NCBI GenBank assembly: GCA_011799875.1
Contig: CM022303.1
Coordinates: 68,193,446 to 68,257,445 of the forward strand
Source of the DNA: Thinopyrum elongatum
Lineage: Eukaryota; Streptophyta; Magnoliopsida; Poales; Poaceae
Length of the DNA: 64,000 nucleotides
Direction of reading: 5' to 3'
This document shows positions 29,937 to 40,899 of the stretch, piece by piece. The notes under the pieces are model-generated. The model was not told the origin of the DNA and made no database searches. It saw only the letters and a program-made list of their open reading frames with translations. Position 1 is the first letter of the stretch, and the number at the start of each line of letters is the position of its first letter. A program made the position numbers and the translations under genes.

Positions 29937-32900
29937 CATGTATTAAGCTATAGTAATCACCTTTTTGATTATGCCATGTCATCATGATCAACAGTGCTTA
30001 ATCATCATTAGTATCATATCTCTTTTCAAATTCAAATTCAAATGGAAATTCAAATTAAAAGTGAAAATAAAAATTTGTTCAAACTAGAAACTAAAATGTT
30101 CATTAAATAGCAAATAATTTGGAGGCAATGATAAAATTGTAACCAACCTTATTGAAATTGGATAAGTGACTTAAACATCCTCAAACAGTGGCTGAAAACA
30201 ATATTTAATAACATATTAATTAATATAATATAAATATGAAATGATAAATACCCCAAACTAATTTTTGGTGATAGGATATGTTGCACTGTGATTTATGGAC
30301 CGGTCACATATTTTACGAAATTCATTTGGGTGCCAAACTTTTTGCAAAACAGAAAAGAAATAAACTAAAAAAAATAAAAACAGAACCCCTCACCCCCAAC
30401 TGGGCTTCGGCCCAGCAGGCCACCAGGCCGCCAGGCCGGCCCAGTCCCCATCTACTAACCCCCTCCCCACCAGGCCGAACCCTAACCCTATCCATACTCC
30501 CCCCCCCCCCCTCGCTCTCCCTGACCCTCTCCCCCTCCCGATCCGCTCTGGATCGGGACCGAGCCCTGACGCCGCTCGTCGTCTCCAGCGCCGCCCCGCC
30601 ATCGCCGCCTCGACCTCGTCGCCTCACCATCCCCGACTTCCCCCTCACCGGCCCCCATCGCGCCTCGACGCCCCTGGTCATCTACATCGCCGGTGAGGCC
30701 CTGGGCCTCTCCCCCCTCTGCACCTTCTCTCCCTCCCCGTCCGCCACGACGTCGCCCCGTCGCCGCGCTCGCGCTCGTCGCGTCGACCGCGCCCCTGCCC
30801 GCGCTCACCCCGAGCTGTGCCGCCTTCGGCCGCGCCCCAACCATGCGCTGGCCTCACTCACCGCCGTCGCCCGGTCCGGTCCGAGCTCGCCTCGCCGTGG
30901 CCTCCCTTCAGCCGTTGTTGCGCTCTGCGGCTGCGCTCCCCCCGCACCGCCCCGCGGCCCGCTCTGCTTCAGCAAACGCGCGCTCGCCGCCCGTGCCCCG
31001 ATCGTGGCTGCCGCGGCCTCGCTCAACCCTGCCGCCGCTGCTGCCCTGCGCCACCTGCTGCCGCAGCCGCTGTTGCACCGCTCCGCCGCCCTGCGCCTCT
31101 CCTGCCATCCGCACCTTGCCTGCGTCGAACGCCGAGCCCCACCCCGCGGCTCGCCTGGGCCAGTGCCCAGTCGGGCCAGCGCCCGCGCCCGTTTGGCCTC
31201 CCGGGCCACTGACCACTAGGCCTGCCCCCTGGCCCGATGACAGAGGGGCCCCACGCCCCAGAACGTTTAATTAAAAAAAAAGAAAAAGGAAAAATAATTA
31301 AAAAGAAAAATAATTAAAAAGTAAATAAAAATGAAATTAATAAAATCAATAATTCATTAATTAATTAAGTTAATTAACTCTGTTTAGTTAATCTAATTAA
31401 TTAGTTAGTTTAATTAAACAGTAATTAGATTAGTTAAACCCTAACTAAACTAAACAGTGTATGACAGGTGGGACCCACACGTCAGTTTGACTAGGTCAAC
31501 TGTACTGTTGACTGCTGACGTCAGCATGATGTCATGCTGACGTCATCTGGTACTGTTTTGGATAGTGCTGGATTAAATGATTAATAAATTTCGGAAAATA
31601 AATAAATCTTTAGAAAATCATAGAAAATAAACCGTAACTCGGATCGAAAAACTTTGTACATGAAAGTTGCTCAGAACGACAAGACGAATTTGGATACGCA
31701 GTTCGTTCGTCCGTCACACGTCCCTAACTATCCGAACATGCAACCGTCCCCTCCTCCGGTTCGTCTGTCCGAAAACGGCAAACACCGGGAATACTTTCCC
31801 GGATGCTTCCCCCCCTTCGCCGGCATCGCCTAGTACCGCGTTAGACCATACCTAGCCTCGCTTATTGCCTCGTTATGTTTCTGATGTTTTGTTTGCTCCG
31901 TATTTACTGTTTCTTCCCCCTCTTCTCTCTCGGTAGACCCCGACACCGACGTCGTCCCCGAGACCGACGCAGCTCAGGAGCCCGACACCACCGTTGACGA
32001 CCTTGCCTTTGCCGCCGAGCAACCAGGCAGGCACCCCCTTTTGAGCATACCGATATCGTCTATTCTTTCTCTCTCATGCTTGCATTAGAAATTGGTGCTG
32101 CTATGGTTTAACCTATTCTGATGCATAGCCTGTTTATTGTAACCTGCTATTGATACCTTACCTGCTTATCCTAAACTGTCTAGTATAGGCTGGGTAGAGA
32201 CCTATCAGTGACCCTACTTATCCCGACTGCCCCGCTGGATTATCAGAAGACCCGATCAACGGGATTGAAGACCAGGCCCCGGCACCGCACATCACCCCCC
32301 TTAGTTGTAACGACACTGCAGCGTTACTATCGAGTGCCAAGGGTGATACCTCGTGTAGCACTTCTGATGTTAACTCTGTAGAGTAGCTATTCGGTCGTGG
32401 TCATTGAGGGTGATTCCTCCTTCCCCACTTCCGATACGACCCTGTCGTGCAACACATCAAGTGTGAACCCATTGAGGGTGATTCCTCCGAGTTCACCTTG
32501 ACGGATACATCAAGTAGGAATCTAACGAGGGTAATACCTCGGATTCCCCTGATTGTTATGGATACACGGATACTTGGACTTTACACTGTAACTTGGAAAG
32601 GCGGATCGACCCTGAGGGGTACCCGCGTGTGATGTGAAGACGGGTTGCCTGGATGGTGCCCGAGTGATGAATACGAGGCGTGGCCGGGCATTCTTGGCCC
32701 TTGCCGCAAGACCTCGAGACGGGGCGACGGGGTCACATCAGTCGTGAGTCTCTGCTCGTTACCGCACCCCAAGGTACTAACGATTTGGATATTTGATTCG
32801 AGTGGGCCTTTGGCCCGATAGCACTAACCATCACGCGGGAATAAATATGGGTACTCTACATCGTGGCATCAGCTGAAAGCTCTGTCAGACGTCCAGTTCA

Positions 32901-33996
32901 GCATTGTGGCCGGGTCGGATCGTGCCGTTGGCGCTGGTATCCACCCTGCTTGCAACGACCCAGAGTGCACAGGGCGATGGCCCAAGACCCCTGAGTGCTT
33001 AGGATGTAGACCGGCGGGGACCTCTCTGCTGAGCTCGAGGTAGGGTTGCGGTGTGTCGTTTGGCCGAGGCCGGGCATGACCCAGAAAGTGTGTCCGGCCG
33101 GAGTTAAGCGAGCGTGGTGGGTAAGTTGGTGCACCCATGTAGGGAAGAACTAATCTATGCATAGCCGGATCCTCGGTAACGGACACTCGGAGTTGTATCC
33201 CGATCGATACAACTTGAATTGGATACTATGACTCTGGGATTGCTTCTCGCAGGGAGTCGAGAAGGGATCTCAGGACGAGGTTGATGATTGTATGGCTCAG
33301 GGATTGCTTTCTCGCAGGGAGTCGAGAAAGGATCTCTGGGTGAGCATAAGACTTAATGATACTACTACTTTATACTGTACTAATCTACAATCTTCTAATG
33401 CTGCAAGACCTCTGAAGATACTAGTCTTCGATAGGACTAGGCCTTCTCTCTATTCTGGCATTTCTACAGCCCAGTCCACATATACAGCCTACCCTTGATA
33501 ATGTTGCATATATAGTGTAGATCCTTGCTTGCTGAGTACTTCGGAGTACTCACGGTTGCTTTGCTTTCTTTTTCTCCCCATATCTGTTTGTCGTGCAACC
33601 AGATGACGGAGCCCCTGAGACAGCTGCACCCGCCAACGATCGCTACTACTACCCGAGGGTGGATACTACTACGAGCTGGCCGCCGATCAGGAGTAGGTTC
33701 GGAGGGTCCCAGGCAGGAGGCCTGCGCCTTTCGATCGTAGCTGTTGTTTTGTCTCGCCTTTCTAGAGGCTTATCTGTTTCTGTTTCATATCTGTACCCAG
33801 ATATCTGATGCTTCCGCTGACGCTTACATGCGAGCTTATGTATTCGAGCCCTCGAGGCCCCTGGCTTGTAATATAAAGCTTGTATGACTTTATTTATGTT
33901 TTAGAGTTGTGTTGTGATATCTTCCCGTGAGTCCATAGGCTTGATCGTGTGCATTTGCATGTATGATTAGTACACGATTGAGCCGGGGGCGTTACA
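29937..33996 (+). repeat. 3' LTR (4060 bp) of the Gypsy element
   Basis: It is colinear with the 5' LTR. Differences include substitutions, a shorter C run and a 37-base segment (near 32333-32370, with CCAAGGGTGATACCTCG) that the 5' LTR lacks but the relative at 57288 has. The exon-like frames recur at 31937-32026 and 33603-33696. Confidence 0.92.
31937..33696 (+). other. Putative spliced small reading frame inside the 3' LTR
   Basis: Segment 31937-32026 reads DTDVVPETDAAQEPDTTVD and DLAFAAEQP. Segment 33603-33696 starts DDGAPETAAPANDRYYYP and shares the frameshift of the 5' LTR copy, so the lesion predates this insertion. Confidence 0.4.
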
Positions 33997-35595
33997 CCCC
34001 CCCCCCCCCCCCAACTGTTTTTTGTATTTATACAGGGAATTTAGGTACCTATATTGCATGGTTATGTGCTTGGATTACAAGGAGCACATGGAAGGTAGCA
34101 ATGTAGCTAACTCCTGTCGACTTGTACTGAGGTGGCCTCCCTGCTTTCTACCCTTATTTATTGCATACATATACATGGTAGTGAATTTATGCATCAACCA
34201 TTGCCACTGTGTCCTTATTTTATTGTATATACATTCTGCTTCAACCAATACTTGTTTGTCCTTCAATCAATATTAGTGGGCGCTTCAACCACGACCGGTG
34301 TTGCTTCTTTGACTAATGTTGTCGTACAAACATTTTGCTTCTTCCGGTATATGTTTCCATGGTACTAAAGTTTTGCTTCAACCATTTCCCATGTATGCTT
34401 CTTTTATTTTATAGACATTTTAGTCCAATCAATTCCATTGTGTGCTTCAATCATGGCTAGTGTGGCTTCTTTTACTGATATTTTTTTATCAAAATAATAG
34501 GGAAGACCCACACATTCGGCTTGTTGCAGCAAAAAAAAATTGTTTTGACAACTACCGTGTGTGCTTAATTGTTTGTCACTGATGTTCTGTTGTAGGCATT
34601 TTGTGATGTAGGCATGCTTCTTCATTTCCAGCTCAATGGCTAATGTGATGCGACATCTAGGCACCGTTGTTTGTTTTTGGTTGCCTTGTTGACGACCAAG
34701 AACTCGGGGTGCACGTGGAGCTCACGCATGATCGGCTAGTTCAACGCGCAGTGATGCTGGCTATGCAAAAGTAAAATTATTGTTGTTTCGGAATAAAAGT
34801 GTCATGTCAGTTAAATTTGTGCATATGTATATTCTTGTTTTGCTTCCATATATTTTATTTTGCAAAAAGTAAAGGTTCCCATCGAACGCAAATATTGTTT
34901 CTGCTACACCAAAATATATTTCCAAATCATCGAAATGCTACCATAGCATAGAAATAATGCTTCTATTGACGCAAAAAAAAAAAATCTATCAATACGGTCG
35001 ACAAATATGTAATAAATATGTTCTCATCACACCATAAATTAAAGGATGCTTCTACCGATAAAGAATAATGCTTCCATGCCACCTAAGCATGTTGGTATGT
35101 ACAAAATGCATCTCGAATAATATTTATTTTCTAATATTTGTTTGTTGGAAGCAAATCACAAACTACCAGATTTTTTTATAATTAAGGATATTTGGCGTGA
35201 TTCGTGGGGAGCAATTTCTGGCTAATGGCCAAGTACTATGAATCTACCATATGTTGATGCGTGCGTTCAATCAGGAAGCAGTCATTTAGGAAGCAACGAA
35301 AGCAGTGATTTAGGAAGCAAGGATAGTTGGCTTATGTAGCAGACGTGTTTAGCTGAAGGAGTAACCGGAGCAATTAATTAAGGATCCAAATCAACAAATA
35401 ATGCTTGGGCCTTATTAAAATATTAGACGGCTATAAGGCTTCTCGTCCTACCGTGATCCACTAGTCTGATGGGAGCAAGGGATCAGTAGTCTGATCCTTA
35501 GCGTTGCCCTAACAAAAATCAAGATACTTAAGACTTAAGAGGGGGCAAAGTGTATATATGGCAGGTAATAATTGGACCCTTTTTTTTACCCTCGT
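33997..35595. other. Tract rich in TGCTTC words, right part
   Basis: It begins with the C run at the Gypsy insertion site. GCTTC words, many as TGCTTC, recur about 13 times between 34230 and 35110 (CTGCTTCAACC, ATGCTTCTACC, ATGCTTCCATG and similar). No gene or known repeat is recognised. Confidence 0.5.
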
Positions 35596-35800
35596 AAGTG
35601 TCACACTGGCACGAAGCAATTCCGTCCGGACGTTTTTTGATGCCAACTTTAGTTTCCCGAGGATAGCAATTTTAGTTTTGAAGCATTGCAACTTTTTGTT
35701 TGAATGCCAAGTTTCAGTTTTTTTGGTTTTTTTTTCTGATGGCAACTTTAGTTGTAAAAATGTCAGGGCGGTGTTACTCCGTGCCACACATGTGTCACTT
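35596..35800. mobile_element. Probable MITE with imperfect terminal inverted repeats
   Basis: AAGTGTCACACTGGCACGAAG at the left pairs with the complement of CTCCGTGCCACACATGTGTCACTT at the right. Interior words ATGGCAACTTTAGTT and ATGCCAACTTTAGTT also mirror. No clear target duplication was found, so the borders are uncertain. Confidence 0.45.
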
Positions 35801-36302
35801 GTCATTTGGGATAATTAATGAGTAACAACGAGGTAGCTAACCCGCAATGGTTGTGACAACCAACTCATATGACCAACCAATTTCGACATCTACAAGATCC
35901 ACAAGCTTCTTCTCACCGGAATCGCCATCGTCACCAACACTAGCAGCTTCTTATCCACGAGGCTGGATCTTCGCAAACTCGAAGTAGGCGATGTTGGGAA
36001 GCAGCGCATATGACGCACGACACGGCGGGTCATGCGGCCTTAGATTGACTCCGGCGGGTCGACACGGCGGGTCGAGCGGTCTCTTTTTGAAATCACCCAA
36101 CTATATGCCTGGACGTAATAATATATGCTTAGACGTACATGTTCCTCACGAGTGCCTGGAGGCCATGAAAGTAGAGATTCCGGTCGAGCTCCTCCGCGGT
36201 GGACGGGAAGATTTCTGCTTCCCCCGGACGTGCCCGAGTTGCCCGCCATGACACGGAAGCATGCCCGTACGGGACACCTGTGCAGCATGTTCGACTGCAC
36301 AG
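35801..36302. other. Unassigned GC-rich stretch
   Basis: CGGCGGGTC recurs four times between 36020 and 36085. Minus-strand frames include AEIFPSTAEELDRNLYFHGL followed by QALVRNMYV and a stop near 36140, which looks exon-like but matches no family that I know. Confidence 0.3.
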
Positions 36303-36638
36303 TGTTGTTGATCGAGCTGCCCGGAGCTGAGAGCGAGGTGCGAGAGACACGAGAGTTTTGTGCTGCGAACTGTTGCAGCTTTTCTGTTTCTTCTCCTTTT
36401 ATTCAGAGATTAAGCAAACGTGCAGCGAGACTGGCTCAGCTACTAGATCGTGCCATCCCACGACCTCAAGCATGCTCCTGTCACTCCTACAAGCTCGCCG
36501 CAGATTGCACAGACTGCGTCTTCCGGCGCTAACAGAAACTATCTGAAGAAAAATGAGCAAGTTTCTAACTGAACCTATACTACGTTATTTCTGAAACTGA
36601 ACTTCACGACAGGTGCGGCATGCTTAGTCAGGCTAACA
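36303..36638 (-). repeat. 3' LTR of truncated minus-strand Copia element
   Basis: Read on the minus strand it starts TGTTAGCCTGACTAAG and ends near ATCAACA, about 335 bp. The purine tract CAAGGGGGTGAAT precedes it (36651-36639). The outer border cannot be confirmed by a TSD because the 5' end of the element is missing. Confidence 0.65.
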
Positions 36639-38330
36639 ATTCACCCCCTTGAGCTTGCTGCACCGTGATGACACCAAGTTTCTCACGCATTTCCACGAAC
36701 TTGATCCTTCCCAGCGCCTTGGTGAGAATGTCAGCGAGCTGGTTGTCAGTGCCGATGTGATCTACATCGAGCTTCCCTTCCTCAATGCACTCACGAATGT
36801 AGTGGTACTTGATGTCGAAGTGTTTGCTCCGGTCGTGATGGACCCGATTTTTGCTCAGGGCGATCGCGGACTTGTTGTCGATGAGGAGCTGAAATTTCTC
36901 CACTGATCGGCCAGGAGGCGGCTGAGCCACACCCCCTGACATGTCGCCGCTGCCGCGGCGACGTACTCTGCTTCACACGATGAGATAGCCACCACCTTAT
37001 GCTTCTGCGAGGTCTAGGTGATGGCGCTGCCGCCGAGGAGGTAGACCACGCCGGATGTGCTCTTGCGGTCGTTCGTGTCGCCGGCAAGGTCGTTGTCGCT
37101 GTAGCCGACGAGCGCGGGTGCGCCTGTCCCCCTCTTGTCGCTGCAGCCATAGTGCAGAGTGCCGCGCATATACCTGAGTATCTGCTTCACCGCGGCCCAG
37201 TGGCGTGTGCTCGGCGCCTCCATGTACCGGTAGTCACGCCCACGGCCAACGCAATGTCCGGCCTTGTGTTGACGAGGTAGCGCAGACAGCCAATGACGCC
37301 GCGGTACTCAGTGGCGTCCGCCGGCGGTGCACCGTCCTCCTTGCTCAGCTTCAGGCGCACCTCCATCGGAGTACTGCAAGGGTTGCAGCCGCTCATCCCA
37401 ACGCGCTCGAGCACCTTCTCTGCATATCCTCTCTGGCAGAGAGTGATCTTGTCACGCTCCTGTTTCACCTCGATCCCGAGGTAATATGACAGCAGTCCGA
37501 GGTCGCTCATCTTGAACAAGCGCTGCATCTCGCCCTTGAACGCAGTGATCTTGTTGCTATCGACGCCAGTGACGATCAGATCATCCACGTAGACCCCCAC
37601 GAGCAGGAGCGAACTATCATTGCTGCGTCTGTACACGGCGTGCTCCAGAGGACTTCGCACAAACCCAAGGTCATGGAGAGATGCATCAAGTTTGGCATAC
37701 CATGCGCGTGGCACCTGACGCAGCCCATACAGGGTTTTGCTGAGCTTGAGGACGGCACGAGGATCATCCGGTCGGCAAAACCCTCTTCTTGGTGGACGTA
37801 GACCTCCTCTGCAAGATCGCCGTTCAGAAACGCGGACTTGACATCCATATGATAGACTTGCCAGCCTGCGTGCGAGGCGATCGCGATCAGCACGCGCACC
37901 GTCTCCAACCGCGCCACAGCGCGAACACTTCGTCCAAGTTCACCCCCTGCCGCTGGGCGTACCCCTTTACGACGAGCCTGGCCTTGTGCTTCACCACGCT
38001 GCCGTCGGCGTCCTTCTTCAACTTGAAGACCCACTTACTTGAAGACCCACTTCAGACCGATCGCTCGGCATCCAGTGGGGGGCGCAGCAGCCGTCCACGT
38101 CTTGTTGTCGATGATGGCCTTCATTTCTTCCTGCATTGCCGCCCTCCACTCCGGGGACGTGAGTGCCTCCTCTACGCTCACGGGCTCGTCCGCCGTGACG
38201 ACGCACAGCGTCTTGAGCTCGTTGTCGTCAAACCCTGGCTCAGGTATCTCTTGTTGCGCCGCCAGAGGCTTGGTGGTGTCGTACACACTCCCTATACGCC
38301 TGTAACGGCGTGGTGCTTCTGCATCGACCG
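36628..38330 (-). pseudogene. Copia pol: reverse transcriptase and RNase H, broken
   Basis: On the minus strand the RT begins with SVEEALTSPEWRAAMQEEMK and AIIDNKTWTA (38230-38090), then GLKWVFK, HMDVKSAFLNGDLAEEVYVH (near 37850-37790), YAKLDASLHDLGFVRSPLEH and the catalytic VGVYVDDLIVTG (near 37590), SYYLGIEV and TRPDIALAVG. RNase H follows with YMRGTLHYG, ALVGYSDNDLAGD, SCEAEYVAA (near 36970) and LLIDNKSAIALSKN to the C-terminus, ending in a TGA inside the LTR. Frameshifts at about 37800, 37250 and 36950, and a 16-bp tandem duplication at 38021-38052, break it. The Athila-like element at 38331 interrupts the upstream part, which resumes at 46140. Confidence 0.88.
38021..38052. repeat. 16-bp tandem duplication in Copia RT
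   Basis: ACTTGAAGACCCACTT occurs twice in a row. The second Copia copy (near 44483) has it once. Confidence 0.9.
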
Positions 38331-39681
38331 TGATACGTCTCCAACGTATCTATAATTTATTAATTATTCATGCCATGTTTACAACAATTTTATATAGTTT
38401 TGGTATGATTTTATTAGAACTAATCCGGACTGACACTGTTTTCAGTAGAACTACCGTGCTGTCGTTTTTTGTGCAAAAAAAAAATTCTCGGAATAAGCTG
38501 AAAATTTACGGAGAATATTTTTGAAAATATAAAAAATACTTGAGCGAAAAGATACCAGAGAGGAGTCCCGAGGCAACCACAAGTGTGGGGGGCGCCCCCC
38601 CAAAGGGCGCACCCCCCTGCCTTGCCGCCGCCTCGTGGACCCCCTTGACTTGTCCCCGACGCCAAAAACTACTATAAATAGAGAAAATCCAGAAAAAACC
38701 CAGATCGGAAGTTCCGCCGCCGCAATCCTCTATAGCCACGAAAAACCAATCGGGAGCCTGTATCGGCACCCTGCCGGAGGGAGAAACCATCACCGGTGGC
38801 CATCTTCATCATCCCGGCGGTCTACATGACGAGGAGGGAGCAGTTCACCCTCGGGGCTGAGGGTATCTACCAGTAGCTATGTGTTTGATTTCTCTCTCTC
38901 ATGTTTTTGATTTGGCACGATCTTGATGTACCGCGAGCTTTGTTATTATAGTTGGATCATATGGTGTTTCTTCCCTCTCTATCTCTTGTGATGAATTGAG
39001 TCTTGCTCTTTGAGGTTCTGTTATGCTGGATTGAGTATTGGATTTGAGTACACCTGATGTATGTCTTGCGATGGGATATCTGTGGTGACAATGCGATGTT
39101 CTATTGATTCACTTGATGTATGTTTTGGCACTCAACTCGCGGATTCCCGAGGTGACATTAGGGTAATCAATGCATACGGGTCGATGCACGTTTTCGTCCT
39201 ACGTTCTCCGATAGAAACTTTGGAGTGATTCTTTGTTGCACGCTGAGGGATTGTTATGTGATCCAATTATGTTATCATTGTTGAGAGAATTTGCACTAGT
39301 GAAAGTATGAGCCCTAAGCCTTTTTTCTAAGCATTGCAATACCGTTTTTGCTCACTTTCGTCACTTGCTACCTTGTTGTTTTTATAATTTCAGATTACAA
39401 AAACCTATATCTACCATCCATATTACACTTGTATCACCATCTCGTCGCCGAACTAGTGCACCTATACAATTTGCCATTGTATTGGGTGTGTTGGGGACAC
39501 CAAAGACTCTTTGTTATTTGGTTGTAGGGTTGTTTGAGAGAGACCAACTTCATCCTACGCCTCCCACGGATTGATAAACCCTAGGTCATCCACTGGAGGG
39601 AAATTTGCTACTGTCCTACAAAACTCTGCGCTTGGAGGCCCAACACGAGTCTACAAGAAGAAGATTGCGTAGTAGACATCA
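38331..39681 (+). repeat. 5' LTR of Athila-like element A
   Basis: 1351 bp. ACTATAAATAGAG near 38671 is a good TATA box, about 18 bases upstream of AAAATCC. The sequence is nearly colinear with the solo LTR at 44778-46139. Confidence 0.88.
38669..38682 (+). promoter_or_regulatory. TATA box in LTR A
   Basis: CTACTATAAATAGA matches the plant TATA consensus. The solo LTR has CTCCTATAAATACA in the same place (near 45121), and LTR C has CCTATAAATACC near 50170. Confidence 0.7.
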
Positions 39682-39691
39682 AGCTCTTTTC

Positions 39692-39709
39692 TGGTGCCGT
39701 TGCCAGGGA
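39692..39709 (+). promoter_or_regulatory. Primer-binding site, Asp tRNA type
   Basis: TGGTGCCGTTGCCAGGGA differs at two positions from the Athila-type TGGCGCCGTTGCCGGGGA seen intact at 53005. Confidence 0.8.
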
Positions 39710-39806
39710 GGTGAGTGCTTGAAGGTATATCTTTATATCTTGCAATTGAATCTTTTATTTTCTTGTTTTATCATTAGTTTAGTCTATAAAAGAAAATTAC
39801 AAAAAA

Positions 39807-40896
39807 ATGGAATTGAGGTTGCCTCATATGCTTCATCTTTTTAATGTCTTTCGTGAAAATGATGGAAAGGAAGATTGTGCTCAAGTGTTAGAAGAAGAAG
39901 TCTATAAAATGTTTGGCACTAAATTTTTGAATGACGAGCATGATTGCAATGTTGTTAGTATGAATTCTTTGAATATCCATGATGCTAATGATATGCAAAG
40001 CCATAAGCTTGGGGATGCTATGTTTGATGAAGATAATCTTTTTTGTCCCCCCAAGTTTTGATGAGAAAATTTATTATGATGATAGCATGCCTCCTATTTA
40101 TGATGATTATATTGATGAAAGTGGGTTTGGAAGAGTGTCAACTCTAGGAAATAATGATCTCACTATTTTGGAGGGTGTTGAATCTTTTCACAATATTGAT
40201 AAAAGTGGATTTAGAGAGGTCATGACTTTATTTAGTGATGAATCCACTATTTTGGAAGAGGTTCCAATTGATTATGAGAACAAAGTTGCTATCTCTGATG
40301 ATTATTGTGATGACATATATTCTATAAAGAATAATGATAACCATGAAACTTGTCATCATGATTTTAATTTTCAATTGGATTATGCCTTACATGATAGTTA
40401 TTTTGTTGAGTTTGCTCCCACTACTATTCATGAGAATAAATTTACTTATGTGGAGAGTAGTAAAATTTCTATGCTTGTAGATCATGACAAGAATGATTTG
40501 TATGATAGCTATATTGTTGAATTCATTCATGATGCTACTGAAAATTATTATGAGGTAGGAATATATGCTTGTAAGAATTGCAATAATATCAAGTTTCCTC
40601 TCTATGTGTTGAAAATCTTGAAGTTTTGCTTGCTTTACCTTCCTATACTAGTTGATTCTTGCTCCCATAAATTGTTTGCTCACAAAATTCCTATGCATAG
40701 GAAGTGTGTTAGATTTAAATGTGCTAGTCATATGCTTCATGATGCTCTCTTTGTGTTTCGATTCTTTACTTTTATGCGAGCATCATTGAAATTATCATGC
40801 CTAGCTAAAAAGGCATTAAAGAAAAGCGGTTGTTGGGAGACAACCCAATATTTACCCCTATTATTTTTGTGTGTTCACATGATTAAGCTACTATAG
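39807..40896 (+). pseudogene. Acidic frame of unknown function in Athila-like element A
   Basis: Two overlapping frames form one broken gene. The first (39807-40061) contains NDEHDCNVVSMNSLNIHDAN and HKLGDAMFDEDNLF. After a shift in a T/C homopolymer near 40050 the second frame (to 40896) goes on with IDESGFGRVSTLGNNDLTIL, KSGFREVMTLFSDESTILEE, LYDSYIVEFIHDATENYYEV and YACKNCNN, then a hydrophobic stretch. The SGFG.V.TL...TILE unit occurs twice. The same words in the same order occur in the element at 53225, so this is a shared gene. It is rich in Asp, Glu and Asn and is not recognisable as gag, pol or envelope. Confidence 0.55.
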
Positions 40897-40899
40897 TAA

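Larger units (their letters stand above)
20874..33996 (+). mobile_element. Complete Tekay-like Gypsy retrotransposon with 4-kb LTRs, coding region decayed
   Basis: LTRs at 20874-24940 and 29937-33996 start TGTAACACC and end GCGTTACA. CCCCC flanks the element (20869-20873; 33997 onward lies in a C run). The order is LTR, Met-tRNA PBS, gag, protease, reverse transcriptase, RNase H, integrase with a chromodomain-like tail, purine tract, LTR. Polyprotein order, the MDFITGLP integrase start, the chromo-like end and very long LTRs all fit the Tekay (Del) chromovirus clade. One frameshift, three in-frame stops and a lost protease aspartate make it non-functional. LTR differences of a few per cent by eye indicate an old insertion. 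Confidence 0.92.

Noticed and set aside
30475..30500. Interstitial telomere repeat (AACCCTAACCCTA)
   Set aside because: There are only two imperfect units of the wrong plant period, within LTR leader sequence.
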